From positions 1 to 64,000 of the forward strand of contig CAZSXT010000020.1 of NCBI GenBank assembly GCA_964611435.1: a stretch of 64,000 bases of DNA, written 5' to 3'. The notes beneath the pieces were generated by a model that was not told the DNA's origin, searched no databases, and was given only the letters and a program-made list of their open reading frames with translations. The stretch is from JAYPHU01 sp964611435 (GTDB lineage Bacteria > Pseudomonadota > Alphaproteobacteria > Rhodospirillales > UBA2165). The position numbers and the translations under genes are program-made. The stretch's first letter is position 1. Each line of letters starts with the position of its first letter. Of the stretch, positions 1-8,307 are shown one piece after another.

Positions 1-1145
1 CGGACGGAATCAACTCCGCCACTTTGGAATTGGTCTGGCCGAACCCGCGGCCCCGGCGCTGGACCGAGGTGACCTGCTTCCGTGGGCTCATCCCAAGGGC
101 GGACGTTGCCGCCCTCCGCAAGGCCGACGGCAGTCCGCTGGACAACAACCCTGTCGATTCCTTCAGCATGGACCGCTACAAAACCGATACGAGTGCTGTG
201 ACCACATATTGGGTACGACGCGGCGAGTTACTCAACGTTTGGATTGCCCATTACGAGCCGGACTCAACAGAATTTGAGCAGGAGGAAGGCGACTGGTTTC
301 CGGTCAGCAGCGCGGAGATTGTGCAACAGGTCAGCGACGCTTTCGCCGAAAGCCCAAACCGGGATGATCTCGTCGCGCTGGCGGGCGCTATCGTCCGCCC
401 CACAAAATGGGGTCTTTACGACAGGGATGCGCTGGACACCTGGATACAGGGCCGTGTATGTCTGCTGGGAGACGCGGCCCATCCGATGCTCCCCACATTC
501 GGTCAGGGGGCGGCACAGTCTTTCGAGGACGCCGCCGCCCTTTCAAGCGCTTTTGAACTGCATGGAGAAGACGTAGCAACGGCATTGCTGCACTATGAGC
601 GTGTCCGGCACTACCGGGCCACCCGTTTTCAGCTGAGCTCCAAGTTTGCCTTCGATCATTTGCGGGCCAGAGACACCGCGGAACAGAAGGCGTTGCTGGA
701 AGGGCTTAACGAACGTGTAAGCCCCGCATTTGCTCACGATAAGCGCGGGGGCGAAAATGATGACTGGATCTATGCCTACAACGCCCGCGATATCGGGACG
801 GAACTACCATCCAAGAGACTTGGACCCTGGGATTTCCGCAAGGCAGCCAAAGCCGACCTTGTGCCGGCAACGCGGGAACTGTGGACGCCGGCGACCCCGG
901 CCGATGGCGCCCGGCGTGTCACACCAGACGAGGTCGCCCGGCATAATACCGACGATGACTGCTGGGTTATCATCTCCGGGAAAGTCTACGACATTACCGA
1001 ATGGGCGCCCCATCATACCGGTGGCGCTGGGATCGCCCGAATGTACGCTGGCAAAGATGCAACGGCGGAATTCGGTGACTACCACAGTGCCGAAGCAGTC
1101 GCTCATATGGTCCACTTCTGCATCGGAGAACTGGTGCCGGATTAA
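1..1145 (+). CDS. FAD-dependent monooxygenase fused to cytochrome b5 domain (5' partial)
   Basis: The reading frame is already open at base 3, and its first residues (DGINSA) match the internal DG motif of aromatic-ring FAD hydroxylases, so the N-terminal Rossmann part lies outside the window. Counting from the first in-window TTG at 24, the FAD-ribityl GD motif (GRVCLLGDAAHP, about residues 143-154) is clear, as in salicylate- and 3-hydroxybenzoate-hydroxylase-like enzymes. Residues about 298-373 are a cytochrome b5 fold: HTGG replaces the usual HPGG (axial His331), and FGDYHS supplies the second ligand, His354. The b5 domain could pass electrons within the enzyme, which is inference. This fusion is unusual for single-component flavin hydroxylases. 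No close partner is seen: the next gene begins 251 bp downstream. Confidence 0.88.
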   Translation, partial: DGINSATLELVWPNPRPRRWTEVTCFRGLIPRADVAALRKADGSPLDNNPVDSFSMDRYKTDTSAVTTYWVRRGELLNVWIAHYEPDSTEFEQEEGDWFPVSSAEIVQQVSDAFAESPNRDDLVALAGAIVRPTKWGLYDRDALDTWIQGRVCLLGDAAHPMLPTFGQGAAQSFEDAAALSSAFELHGEDVATALLHYERVRHYRATRFQLSSKFAFDHLRARDTAEQKALLEGLNERVSPAFAHDKRGGENDDWIYAYNARDIGTELPSKRLGPWDFRKAAKADLVPATRELWTPATPADGARRVTPDEVARHNTDDDCWVIISGKVYDITEWAPHHTGGAGIARMYAGKDATAEFGDYHSAEAVAHMVHFCIGELVPD

Positions 1146-1396
1146 CGTTGCCGGGCGTATGGCGCGTCGATTGTCAATCGAGGATGATTCAGACTCCTAG
1201 CGGATATTACTAGAAAGCCTGGCTGAGGTAGGAATGCCGACACTCGTCTCTCGGACGTTTTCAGGCTTAGGAAAAACACCCCCACCCCGGGAAAGTGCGG
1301 ACCGGCATTTTGCGGTGCCGGATTCGCCCTTGCCTTCCCGGACCTGAGACCGCCTAATTGGTCCTCGCAATACACGTCCAAGGGAGGAGAAAGCTC

Positions 1397-2179
1397 ATGC
1401 AATTGCCGTCAAAAATCGTCGATATTTCCATGCCGCTCGACAACGAAACCGTGGTCGATCCGGATATCATGCGGCCGCAAATCCGTTATGTGAATCACGA
1501 AGAAAACGCCGAAGCCATGGCCGGGTTCTTCGAAGGCATGAAGCCGGAAGATCTACCGGACGGTCAGGGCTGGGCCTGGGAGATCATCACGCTAACCACT
1601 CACAACGGCACCCACATGGATGCGCCGTGGCACTATCACTCCCACGACAAAGACGGCAACCCGATGCAGACCATCGATGAGATGCCGCTGGATTGGTTCT
1701 TCCGCCCCGGTGTGAAGCTGGATTTCCGCAACAAGCCGGACGGCTACGTGATCGAACCTGAGGATATTGAGGAAGAGCTGAAGCGCATTGATTATGAGCT
1801 AAAGCCCCTGGACATTGTTCTCTTCAACACCAAGGCCAGCGAGTATTACGGCAAGGACGGCTACCTCACCCACGGTGTGGGCATCGGCAAAGAGGCCACC
1901 CTCTATATGACCGTGGACCACGGCATCCGTGTCACCGGCATCGACGCCTGGGGCTGGGATGCGCCGTTCCTGCTGGCCAAGGATCAATACGCCAAGGACC
2001 ATGACGCCATGAAAGTCTGGCAGGGTCATTGGGCGGGGATCGAACAGCCCTATTGCCACATGGAGAAGCTGTTGAACCTGGAGCAACTGCCGCCCCATGG
2101 GTTCATGGTGAACTGCTTCCCGTGGAAAATTAAGGGCGCGTCCGGCGGCTATGTCCGCGCGGTCGCGATGTTCGATTAG
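1397..2179 (+). CDS. Cyclase-family protein (kynurenine formamidase-like metal hydrolase)
   Basis: This 260-residue protein carries the cyclase-family signature HNGTHMDAPWHYH (His69, His73, Asp75, His79), which binds the catalytic metal in KynB-type formamidases and related lactone or amide hydrolases. The frame stays open upstream to 1358, but AGGGAGGAG at 1381-1389 places the start at the ATG at 1397. The C-terminal GVHTD-like region of true kynurenine formamidases is not obvious, so the substrate is open. The family includes formamidases, isatin hydrolases and ring-opening hydrolases. It may act after the oxygenase encoded upstream, but the 251 bp gap argues against tight coupling. Confidence 0.9.
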   Translation: MQLPSKIVDISMPLDNETVVDPDIMRPQIRYVNHEENAEAMAGFFEGMKPEDLPDGQGWAWEIITLTTHNGTHMDAPWHYHSHDKDGNPMQTIDEMPLDWFFRPGVKLDFRNKPDGYVIEPEDIEEELKRIDYELKPLDIVLFNTKASEYYGKDGYLTHGVGIGKEATLYMTVDHGIRVTGIDAWGWDAPFLLAKDQYAKDHDAMKVWQGHWAGIEQPYCHMEKLLNLEQLPPHGFMVNCFPWKIKGASGGYVRAVAMFD

Positions 2180-2199
2180 CCGGAGAGGCTACTCGCCAA

Positions 2200-3432
2200 T
2201 TAGTACTTGCTGAGACCCAGCACATTCCACTGGGTCTTCGCATCCGTCGCGCCCACCAGCACCCGGCCGCAGTCCTCCAGGATTTGATCGGCGAGGAAAA
2301 TGTGCTGGGTACCGGAATGTATATCCCGGTAACAGCGCTGGAGGATGGAGTCGCGGAGCGAAACGCCGCGCGACGTCTTATGGGCGAAGGTGGAAATTTC
2401 CGACGCCACGTCATGAAGGTGCCGCATGGCGAGCCGGATGACCGTGATCTGATGGGTGCTGGCCCGCTTGTTGCGGGCGTAGGTCTCGGAGATATCCTCC
2501 CAGGCCTCATAAATCCAGGCGCGGGCGGCCCGGTACTTGGCTTCGGCCTGGGCAAATTCCTTCAGAAACCCCGCGCCGTCCTGCATCTTACCGAACGCAT
2601 CCGCCCGGCTGTTGGCGATTCCAATGATCTCATCCAGGACCCGGCGGCCGACGCCCAAGGCCCAGGCCGTATGCCCCCAGGTCGTGTTCACCGGCAAGCC
2701 GTCCGCATACATGATTCCGCCCCGGTATTGGGTCGGATGGTCAAACGGGTAGCAATATTCCTCTCCGACGAAGAGTTCCTTGGTCTTGGTCGTGTAGTCA
2801 AAGCTGCCGGTGCCGCGCAGGCCCAAGGTCTTCCAGTTGCCGGTCAGTTTGATCGTGTCCCGTGGATGGTGGGCCAGGATCACCTGCGGCCGGCCTTTCT
2901 CATCCAAACGCATGGACTTGCCGTCATCGGAAATGAAACAACCGGTATGGATCCATTCGGCATGGTGAATGGTGCTGCCGTAACCCCACTTGCCGTTGAT
3001 CATGTAGCCGCCCTTCACCGGCCGAGCGAAGCCGCGGGGCACCCCGTGTCCGGCGACGAGGGTGTCCCGGCCCTTGGGATAGACTTTCCGGACGCCCTTT
3101 TCCGGCATGAACGGTCCGGCGGAAGAGCCCTGCACCCCGTGCACCATCAGACACCAGCCGGCGGAAGCGTCGGCATGGCTGACCATCTCGGCGATTTCCA
3201 GGCCTTCGAGATACGATATCTCGGACCCGCCCAGCGCCTTCGGCACCATCATGGCCGAGAGCCCGGTGCGGCGCAGCTCCCCCATCAGCTTGTCGGTCAT
3301 ATGATGCAGCTTTTCCGACTCATCGGCCTCTGCTTCCACCAGGGGTAGAAGGTCTTTGGCGGACTTCAGAAGCTGACGATAGGTGGGCGGGCGGCGGTTG
3401 GGTTTGCGGTGGTGAGATTTCTTATCTGCCAT
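2200..3432 (-). CDS. Acyl-CoA-dehydrogenase-fold flavin monooxygenase
   Basis: A 410-residue protein of the acyl-CoA dehydrogenase fold. The N-terminal helices (LMGELRRTGLSAMMVPKALGG), the middle beta domain and the C-terminal helices with HDVASEISTFAHKTS resemble two-component flavin-dependent monooxygenases (HsaA, HpaH and DszC types). It lacks the catalytic-Glu GGYGY/EYP motif of true acyl-CoA dehydrogenases, so oxygenation by reduced flavin is more likely than beta-oxidation. The N terminus is Lys/Arg-rich. It is the last gene of the minus-strand ABC-transporter operon, 30 bp after the quinone oxidoreductase. No flavin reductase partner is visible nearby. Confidence 0.82.
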   Translation of the reverse strand: MADKKSHHRKPNRRPPTYRQLLKSAKDLLPLVEAEADESEKLHHMTDKLMGELRRTGLSAMMVPKALGGSEISYLEGLEIAEMVSHADASAGWCLMVHGVQGSSAGPFMPEKGVRKVYPKGRDTLVAGHGVPRGFARPVKGGYMINGKWGYGSTIHHAEWIHTGCFISDDGKSMRLDEKGRPQVILAHHPRDTIKLTGNWKTLGLRGTGSFDYTTKTKELFVGEEYCYPFDHPTQYRGGIMYADGLPVNTTWGHTAWALGVGRRVLDEIIGIANSRADAFGKMQDGAGFLKEFAQAEAKYRAARAWIYEAWEDISETYARNKRASTHQITVIRLAMRHLHDVASEISTFAHKTSRGVSLRDSILQRCYRDIHSGTQHIFLADQILEDCGRVLVGATDAKTQWNVLGLSKY

Positions 3433-3462
3433 GATTTATGACTTTGTCCGGTGCGGCCCGTC

Positions 3463-4434
3463 TCACACCTTCAACGCCACAGCGCCGGTGGTTTTGCGCG
3501 CGGCGATGTCGATGTGGGCCTGGGCCGCGTCGGCAAGCGGATACACATGGCTCACGTCCGGCGTTAAGACGCCCTGGCCAACGAGATCAAAGAACTCCTG
3601 CGCCCGGGCGCGCCGTTCTTCCGGCGTCTGCATATAGTGGGGCAGCGAGGACTTGTTGAAGAACAGCGACTTCGCATTGATCGCCATGGCGTCGACCGGC
3701 GGCAGTGGTCCGGAAGACTGACCGTAATTGACAAGATAGCCCCGCACTGCGAGCGCCGCCAGATTGCCCTCATATGTCGCTTGACCGACCGCGTCATAGA
3801 CGACCGTCGCGCCCTTCTCATTCGTGAAGGCCAGAACCTCTTTGGCGAAATCCTGGTCGGAATAATTGATCACCAGATCACAGTCGAGGGATTTGACCAG
3901 ATCGGCCTTGGCGTCGGTGCTGACGGTGCCGATGACCGTCGCCCCCAGGTGCTTGGCCCATTGCACAAGGATCGTGCCGACCCCGCCGGCCGCGGAATGC
4001 ACCAGCACCACGTCGTCGCCGGTCACCGGATAGGTTGATTTCAACAAATACTGCGCCGTGATGCCCCGCAACAGGCTCGACCCGGCGACCTCGTCACTGA
4101 CGCCGTCGGGCACCGGAATGACAAAATCGGCCGGCACGCATTTTTTCTCGGCATAGGCGCCCAGGGACATGACGTAGCCGACCCGCTGGCCGACGGAGAC
4201 GCCGTCCACACCCTCGCCCACCGCCGCGACCGTGCCCGCGCCTTCAAAACCGGGGATGGCGGGCAGGTCGGGTTTTATAAAATACTTTCCCTGCCGCATC
4301 ATAACATCGGCGAAATTGACGCCGATCATGGCCTGATCGATCAGTACCTCGCCGGCGCCGGGCATCGGATCGGGCGCGTCTCCATAGGACAGGACATCCG
4401 TCCCGCCGTATTCGTGCATGGTGATGGCTTTCAT
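3463..4434 (-). CDS. Zinc-free quinone oxidoreductase (MDR family)
   Basis: The 323-residue product starts MKAITMHEYGG and carries the nucleotide-binding segment HSAAGGVGTILVQWAKHLGA typical of NADPH:quinone reductases. The Cys/His ligands of zinc alcohol dehydrogenases are missing. A GTG six bases upstream (4440) is in frame, but AAGGGA sits about nine bases before the ATG at 4434, so the ATG is preferred. It probably reduces quinones or enones arising from the substrate of this operon. It follows the second ABC permease by 64 bp and precedes the flavin monooxygenase. Confidence 0.9.
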   Translation of the reverse strand: MKAITMHEYGGTDVLSYGDAPDPMPGAGEVLIDQAMIGVNFADVMMRQGKYFIKPDLPAIPGFEGAGTVAAVGEGVDGVSVGQRVGYVMSLGAYAEKKCVPADFVIPVPDGVSDEVAGSSLLRGITAQYLLKSTYPVTGDDVVLVHSAAGGVGTILVQWAKHLGATVIGTVSTDAKADLVKSLDCDLVINYSDQDFAKEVLAFTNEKGATVVYDAVGQATYEGNLAALAVRGYLVNYGQSSGPLPPVDAMAINAKSLFFNKSSLPHYMQTPEERRARAQEFFDLVGQGVLTPDVSHVYPLADAAQAHIDIAARKTTGAVALKV

Positions 4435-4498
4435 ATTCACTGTTCCCTTGTTTAATAAATTTGTTGTTTGATCCCCGGCGGGTGTCGCGCCGGATTAT

Positions 4499-5356
4499 TT
4501 AGAAACTCTTGGTCTGTTGGGGCCGCCAGCGAGAGAACCGGGCCTCGATGGAGCGCACGATCCCGGTAAGGATCAGCGACATGGCCATAAACAGGATCAG
4601 CCCGGCGAACACCACATCCACCTGGAATGACCCCGACGCCCGGACCATGATCACGCCGACGCCGTTGGAGGAGCCACCGAAAAATTCCGCCACCACAACG
4701 CCCAGCACGGCACGGCCGATGGCGAGGCGTAGCCCGGCGATGATAAACGGCAGGGAATTGGGGATAACCACCAGTTTGTTGATCTCCCATTCGTTTGCGC
4801 CGTAGGACTTCACCACATTGATCAACAGCTTGTCGGCGTTCTTTACCCCCTCATAGGTATTGATCAGCAGGGGAAACAGCGCGCCGATAAACACCACCAC
4901 GACAACCGACCACATGCCGATGCCGAACCAGATGAGGATAAGCGGCAGGAACACCAGCCGGGGTGTCGCGTTGATCGCCGTGATAAACGGATCGAACATG
5001 TCGCTGAGCACTTGAGAGCGGCCCATCACGACACCCAGCGGCAGGGCAACAATGATCGAGAGGCCAAGCCCGAGCCCGAAGGCGCTGGCGCTGAACTGCA
5101 GCGCCGGCCACAGCTTACCGCTGGCGATCAGATCGCCGAACGCGCCGACGATCATGGTTGGCGTCGCGAAAAACAGCTTCATGCCTTTCGACAGGGTGAA
5201 CACCGACGGCACCAGCTGCCAAATAATGATCACCAGGGCGATAAATCCAAAGCCCAAGAACAGGGACTCGTTCTTCTCCCAAAAGCCGGGAGTGTTGATG
5301 TCGTCCACAGGCTCAACGGGGGCAAGGCCGGTATCGGGCATATCCATATCGCTCAT
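4499..5356 (-). CDS. ABC transporter permease (SsuC/TauC-like), second copy
   Basis: This 285-residue membrane protein has about six hydrophobic spans and a cytoplasmic N-terminal extension. The BPD_transp_1 EAA-type loop is visible around EWEINKLVVIPNSLPFIIAGLR. Such permeases import sulfonates, nitrate, taurine or aromatic acids and normally work as homodimers. Here a different permease lies only 12 bp upstream, suggesting a heterodimer. The genes share an operon with the ATPase at 6182-6973, and the binding protein is encoded divergently at 7230. Confidence 0.9.
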   Translation of the reverse strand: MSDMDMPDTGLAPVEPVDDINTPGFWEKNESLFLGFGFIALVIIIWQLVPSVFTLSKGMKLFFATPTMIVGAFGDLIASGKLWPALQFSASAFGLGLGLSIIVALPLGVVMGRSQVLSDMFDPFITAINATPRLVFLPLILIWFGIGMWSVVVVVFIGALFPLLINTYEGVKNADKLLINVVKSYGANEWEINKLVVIPNSLPFIIAGLRLAIGRAVLGVVVAEFFGGSSNGVGVIMVRASGSFQVDVVFAGLILFMAMSLILTGIVRSIEARFSRWRPQQTKSF

Positions 5357-5368
5357 CGCAGCCGCCCC

Positions 5369-6160
5369 CTACATGCCGACGCGCCACGGGAAGGCGGTGC
5401 GCTCCGCCCAGCGGATGCCTTCGGTGAACAGGATGGCGACCACCATCATCACCAGGATGTAGCCGAACATCCGGTCCAACACATACATGTCCCCATACCA
5501 GGCGATCCGGTAACCGACCCCTTCGGAGGCGGCGAAGAACTCGCCCACCAGCACGCCGATCAGGCCGCGGCCGATGGCGTAGCGCGCGCCGGCGATGACG
5601 AACGGCAGCACCGTCGGCACGATGACGATCCGATAGAGGTCCATCTCCTTGCCGCCGAAGGACCGCACCGTGTTGATCAGCAGCGGATCAACGGAACGCA
5701 CCCCGGCAAGGGAATTAAAGACAAACGGAAAGACGCAAAGGACGAAGATCAGGATCGCTTTGCCGGCCACGCCGACGCCGAAGAAAATAATCACCAGGGG
5801 AGCGACAGCCACCAGGGGGCTCGCGTACAGCGCAGTCAATAACGGGTCCAGGGAATAGCCGACCCTTTCCCGCCAGCCCATCACCACGCCGACCGGAATC
5901 CCGATCAGCACCGCCGCGCCGAAGCCGAATAACAGCGGCCGGCCGCTGACCAATAGATCGCGCCACAGGATGCCGCTTTCCATGTCCCGCGCAATGCCCA
6001 GGAAGATCAGGCTGGGCTTGGAAATGACAAACTTATTGAGCGGGATAAACCAGGTGAGCAGCGCTTCCCACACCAGGAAAAACAAAATCACGGCGATGCC
6101 GCCGATGATCAGGCGGCGCCAAGTCTGCCAAAAAGTCAGTTTGCCGACTTCTTCTTCCAT
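5369..6160 (-). CDS. ABC transporter permease (SsuC/TauC-like), first copy
   Basis: A 263-residue integral membrane protein with about six spans and the EAA loop near GGKEMDLYRIVIVPTVLPFVIAG. It belongs to the sulfonate/taurine/nitrate importer class. It sits 21 bp downstream of the ATPase gene and 12 bp upstream of a second, clearly divergent permease. It differs throughout from its neighbour, so this is not a recent tandem duplication. It probably forms the inner-membrane channel together with that protein. Confidence 0.9.
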   Translation of the reverse strand: MEEEVGKLTFWQTWRRLIIGGIAVILFFLVWEALLTWFIPLNKFVISKPSLIFLGIARDMESGILWRDLLVSGRPLLFGFGAAVLIGIPVGVVMGWRERVGYSLDPLLTALYASPLVAVAPLVIIFFGVGVAGKAILIFVLCVFPFVFNSLAGVRSVDPLLINTVRSFGGKEMDLYRIVIVPTVLPFVIAGARYAIGRGLIGVLVGEFFAASEGVGYRIAWYGDMYVLDRMFGYILVMMVVAILFTEGIRWAERTAFPWRVGM

Positions 6161-6181
6161 GATCGCCTAACCTATCACCTC

Positions 6182-6973
6182 TTAGTCGTTTACCGGGCCG
6201 CCCTGGGAGTCGATCTCGTCCTTGAGCTCGTTCCAAATCTGCAGCTTCAGATCGTTGAATTCGGGCGTGACCCGCATTTCGTAGTCGCGGGGCCGGGCCA
6301 GCGGAATATCGATCAGCTTCTTTGTTCGGCCGGGCCGCTTGGTCATCACGATCACCCGGTCGGAGAGATACACCGCCTCTTCGATCTGGTGGGTGACAAA
6401 AAGAACGGTCTTCTTTGCCTCTTGCCAGATGCGCAACAGCTCCGCCTGCATAATGTCCCGTGTCTGGGCGTCCAGCGCGGCGAACGGCTCGTCCATCAAC
6501 AGCACATCCGGATCAGAGACCAGGGCGCGGGCGATTCCAACACGCTGCTTCATGCCGCCGGAAAGCTCATGCGGATAATGATTTTCAAATCCGGCGAGCC
6601 CGACCATCTCGATGAACTTTTGACTGGCGTCCCGCCGCTCGGCCTTGGAAACGCCACGCAGTTCCTGGCCCAGGCCCACATTGTCCATCACCGTCCGCCA
6701 GGGTAAGAGGCCGAATTCCTGAAACACCATGGCCCGGTCCTGACCCGGCCCGGAAACGGTCTTGCCGTTGATCGACATCACCCCGGTATTCGGTGGGATG
6801 AGGCCGAGCAATACATTGAGAAAGGTGCTTTTACCGCAGCCCGACGGCCCGACGATGGAAACGAATTCCCCTTCGTCCACGGACAAATTGAAATCTTGCA
6901 GCGCCGTCACCGGACGCCGGTTCGGCGGTGTGAAGGTCAAATTGATGTTTTCGGCCTTGATGTAGTCGGCCAT
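6182..6973 (-). CDS. ABC transporter ATP-binding protein (SsuB/TauB-like)
   Basis: The 263-residue ATPase has Walker A GPSGCGKST (about residues 42-50), signature LSGGMKQR and Walker B VLLMDEPFAALD followed by the H-loop FVTHQIEEA. The frame is open to 7006, but a run of Gs (GGGGGGA) just before the ATG at 6973 marks the ribosome binding site. It energises import through the two permeases encoded downstream. It is the first gene of the minus-strand operon and is divergent from the binding-protein gene across about 256 bp. Confidence 0.93.
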   Translation of the reverse strand: MADYIKAENINLTFTPPNRRPVTALQDFNLSVDEGEFVSIVGPSGCGKSTFLNVLLGLIPPNTGVMSINGKTVSGPGQDRAMVFQEFGLLPWRTVMDNVGLGQELRGVSKAERRDASQKFIEMVGLAGFENHYPHELSGGMKQRVGIARALVSDPDVLLMDEPFAALDAQTRDIMQAELLRIWQEAKKTVLFVTHQIEEAVYLSDRVIVMTKRPGRTKKLIDIPLARPRDYEMRVTPEFNDLKLQIWNELKDEIDSQGGPVND

Positions 6974-7229
6974 CTCGTCCCCCCGTCGGCCCCGGCGGAT
7001 ACTCAATATCTACGCCGGACCAGTCCCTGTTTCTCTGGATGCCCTCTGGGCGTCTCTTTGTCTAAAGGTAGGCATGTTTGCCGGGATGGGTCCAGAATTA
7101 TCTCACACCCTTAAATGCCTCGCTCGAACTTTCAGCTTTCAAAGCCCGGCGCGCCAGGGATAGTATGACGGACTGATACGAATAAATAATTTAATCAGGC
7201 TTCAGATCAAACACAGGAAGGTCCACGTC

Positions 7230-8246
7230 ATGCTGAAATCAAAGTTTTTTATAGCCGCGACAGCGCTGGCCGCCATCGCCTTCGCCGGCGTCGCCGAGGC
7301 CCAGACCAAAATTAAGGTCGGCCGTACGCTCAGCGGTTCCGGATTCCATATTCCCGTTTATATCGCTTATTCAAAAGGCCTCTTCAAAAAAGAAGGCCTG
7401 GATGCGGAAATGGTCTCCATGACCGGTAAGGCGCTGGTCACCGCCGGCGTTTCCGGCAATATCGATTTCCTACCCGTACCGGGCGGCGGATCGCAGGCCT
7501 CTCTACAGGGCGCAAACCTGAAGTACGTCGTGGGCGAATCCCTGATTTCCCAATGGGCGCTGGTCGCCGATCCGAAGATCAAGTCGGTCAAGGACCTCAA
7601 GGGCAAGACCGTCGGCTATGGCCGGGCGGGCGCCGCCGACTACGATGAAGGCGAAATCGTGCTGAGCCGCTTCTTCGACATGCGGGTGGGTCGGGACTAC
7701 AAGGTCATCAGCTTCCAGGCTGAATCCGACCGGGTTGCGGGCCTCATCAATGGCGATATTGTCGCCGGTCTGATGTCTTTCCCCACAGCCGCCCGTGCGC
7801 AGGTCGCCGGCTTTAAGATGCTGGTGAAAACCGGACAGTATCTTCCCCGCGTCGGCGGCAGCATCTGGACCCGCGCAGAGTATGTTGAGAAAAACCGGGA
7901 CACAGTGAAAAAATTCATCCGCGCCATCGCGAATTCCATCGAATACCTGCGGAACAATAAGGAAGGTTCGGTCGAGGTCATCATGGCGGAATTTGGCCTC
8001 AAGGATAAAAAGCAGGCGGGCATCGTCTGGGATGAAATTCACGATCAATATTCCCCGGACCTGCCGGCTGATCTGTTCAAGAAGCTGTTCGAAGGCCGTC
8101 AAAAGCGCATGGTGAAGCGCGGTCTGTGGCCGAAGGACAAGCCGATGCCGGACGTCAACCAGTTCATCGCGCGTGAACTGCTGGACGAAACCCTTCGGGA
8201 AATGGGCTATTTCCTACAGCCCCGCCCGAAGCCCGACGCCAGCTAA
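7230..8246 (+). CDS. ABC transporter substrate-binding protein (NMT1/SsuA-like)
   Basis: A 338-residue periplasmic binding protein. Residues 1-24 are a classic Sec signal peptide ending AEA, before QTKIKVGRT. The mature part has the NMT1/THI5 opening (PVYIAYSKGLFKKEGLDAEMV). It should capture the ligand for the divergent ATPase/permease operon. GGAAGG lies about seven bases upstream of the ATG. A hairpin terminator follows immediately (8275-8303), consistent with a monocistronic, abundantly transcribed gene. The ligand is not predictable: relatives bind sulfonates, pyrimidine precursors or aromatic acids. Confidence 0.92.
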   Translation: MLKSKFFIAATALAAIAFAGVAEAQTKIKVGRTLSGSGFHIPVYIAYSKGLFKKEGLDAEMVSMTGKALVTAGVSGNIDFLPVPGGGSQASLQGANLKYVVGESLISQWALVADPKIKSVKDLKGKTVGYGRAGAADYDEGEIVLSRFFDMRVGRDYKVISFQAESDRVAGLINGDIVAGLMSFPTAARAQVAGFKMLVKTGQYLPRVGGSIWTRAEYVEKNRDTVKKFIRAIANSIEYLRNNKEGSVEVIMAEFGLKDKKQAGIVWDEIHDQYSPDLPADLFKKLFEGRQKRMVKRGLWPKDKPMPDVNQFIARELLDETLREMGYFLQPRPKPDAS

Positions 8247-8274
8247 GCCGCCGCTGGTTAAAATAAATTTGGAG

Positions 8275-8303
8275 CGGCCCGGTGCAATCCGGGCCGTTTC
8301 TTT
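8275..8303 (+). terminator. Rho-independent terminator after the binding-protein gene
   Basis: An 8-bp perfect GC stem (CGGCCCGG at 8275-8282, CCGGGCCG at 8289-8296) with a six-base loop is followed by TTTCTTT. It lies 28 bp after the stop codon at 8246 and ends just before the start of the next gene at 8308. It also argues against the longer in-frame start at 8173 for that gene. Confidence 0.75.
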
Positions 8304-8307
8304 GAGA

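Noticed and set aside
1302..1321. CCGGCA/TGCCGG hairpin downstream of the cytochrome b5 fusion
   Set aside because: The stem is short and not followed by Ts, so it is too weak for a terminator call.
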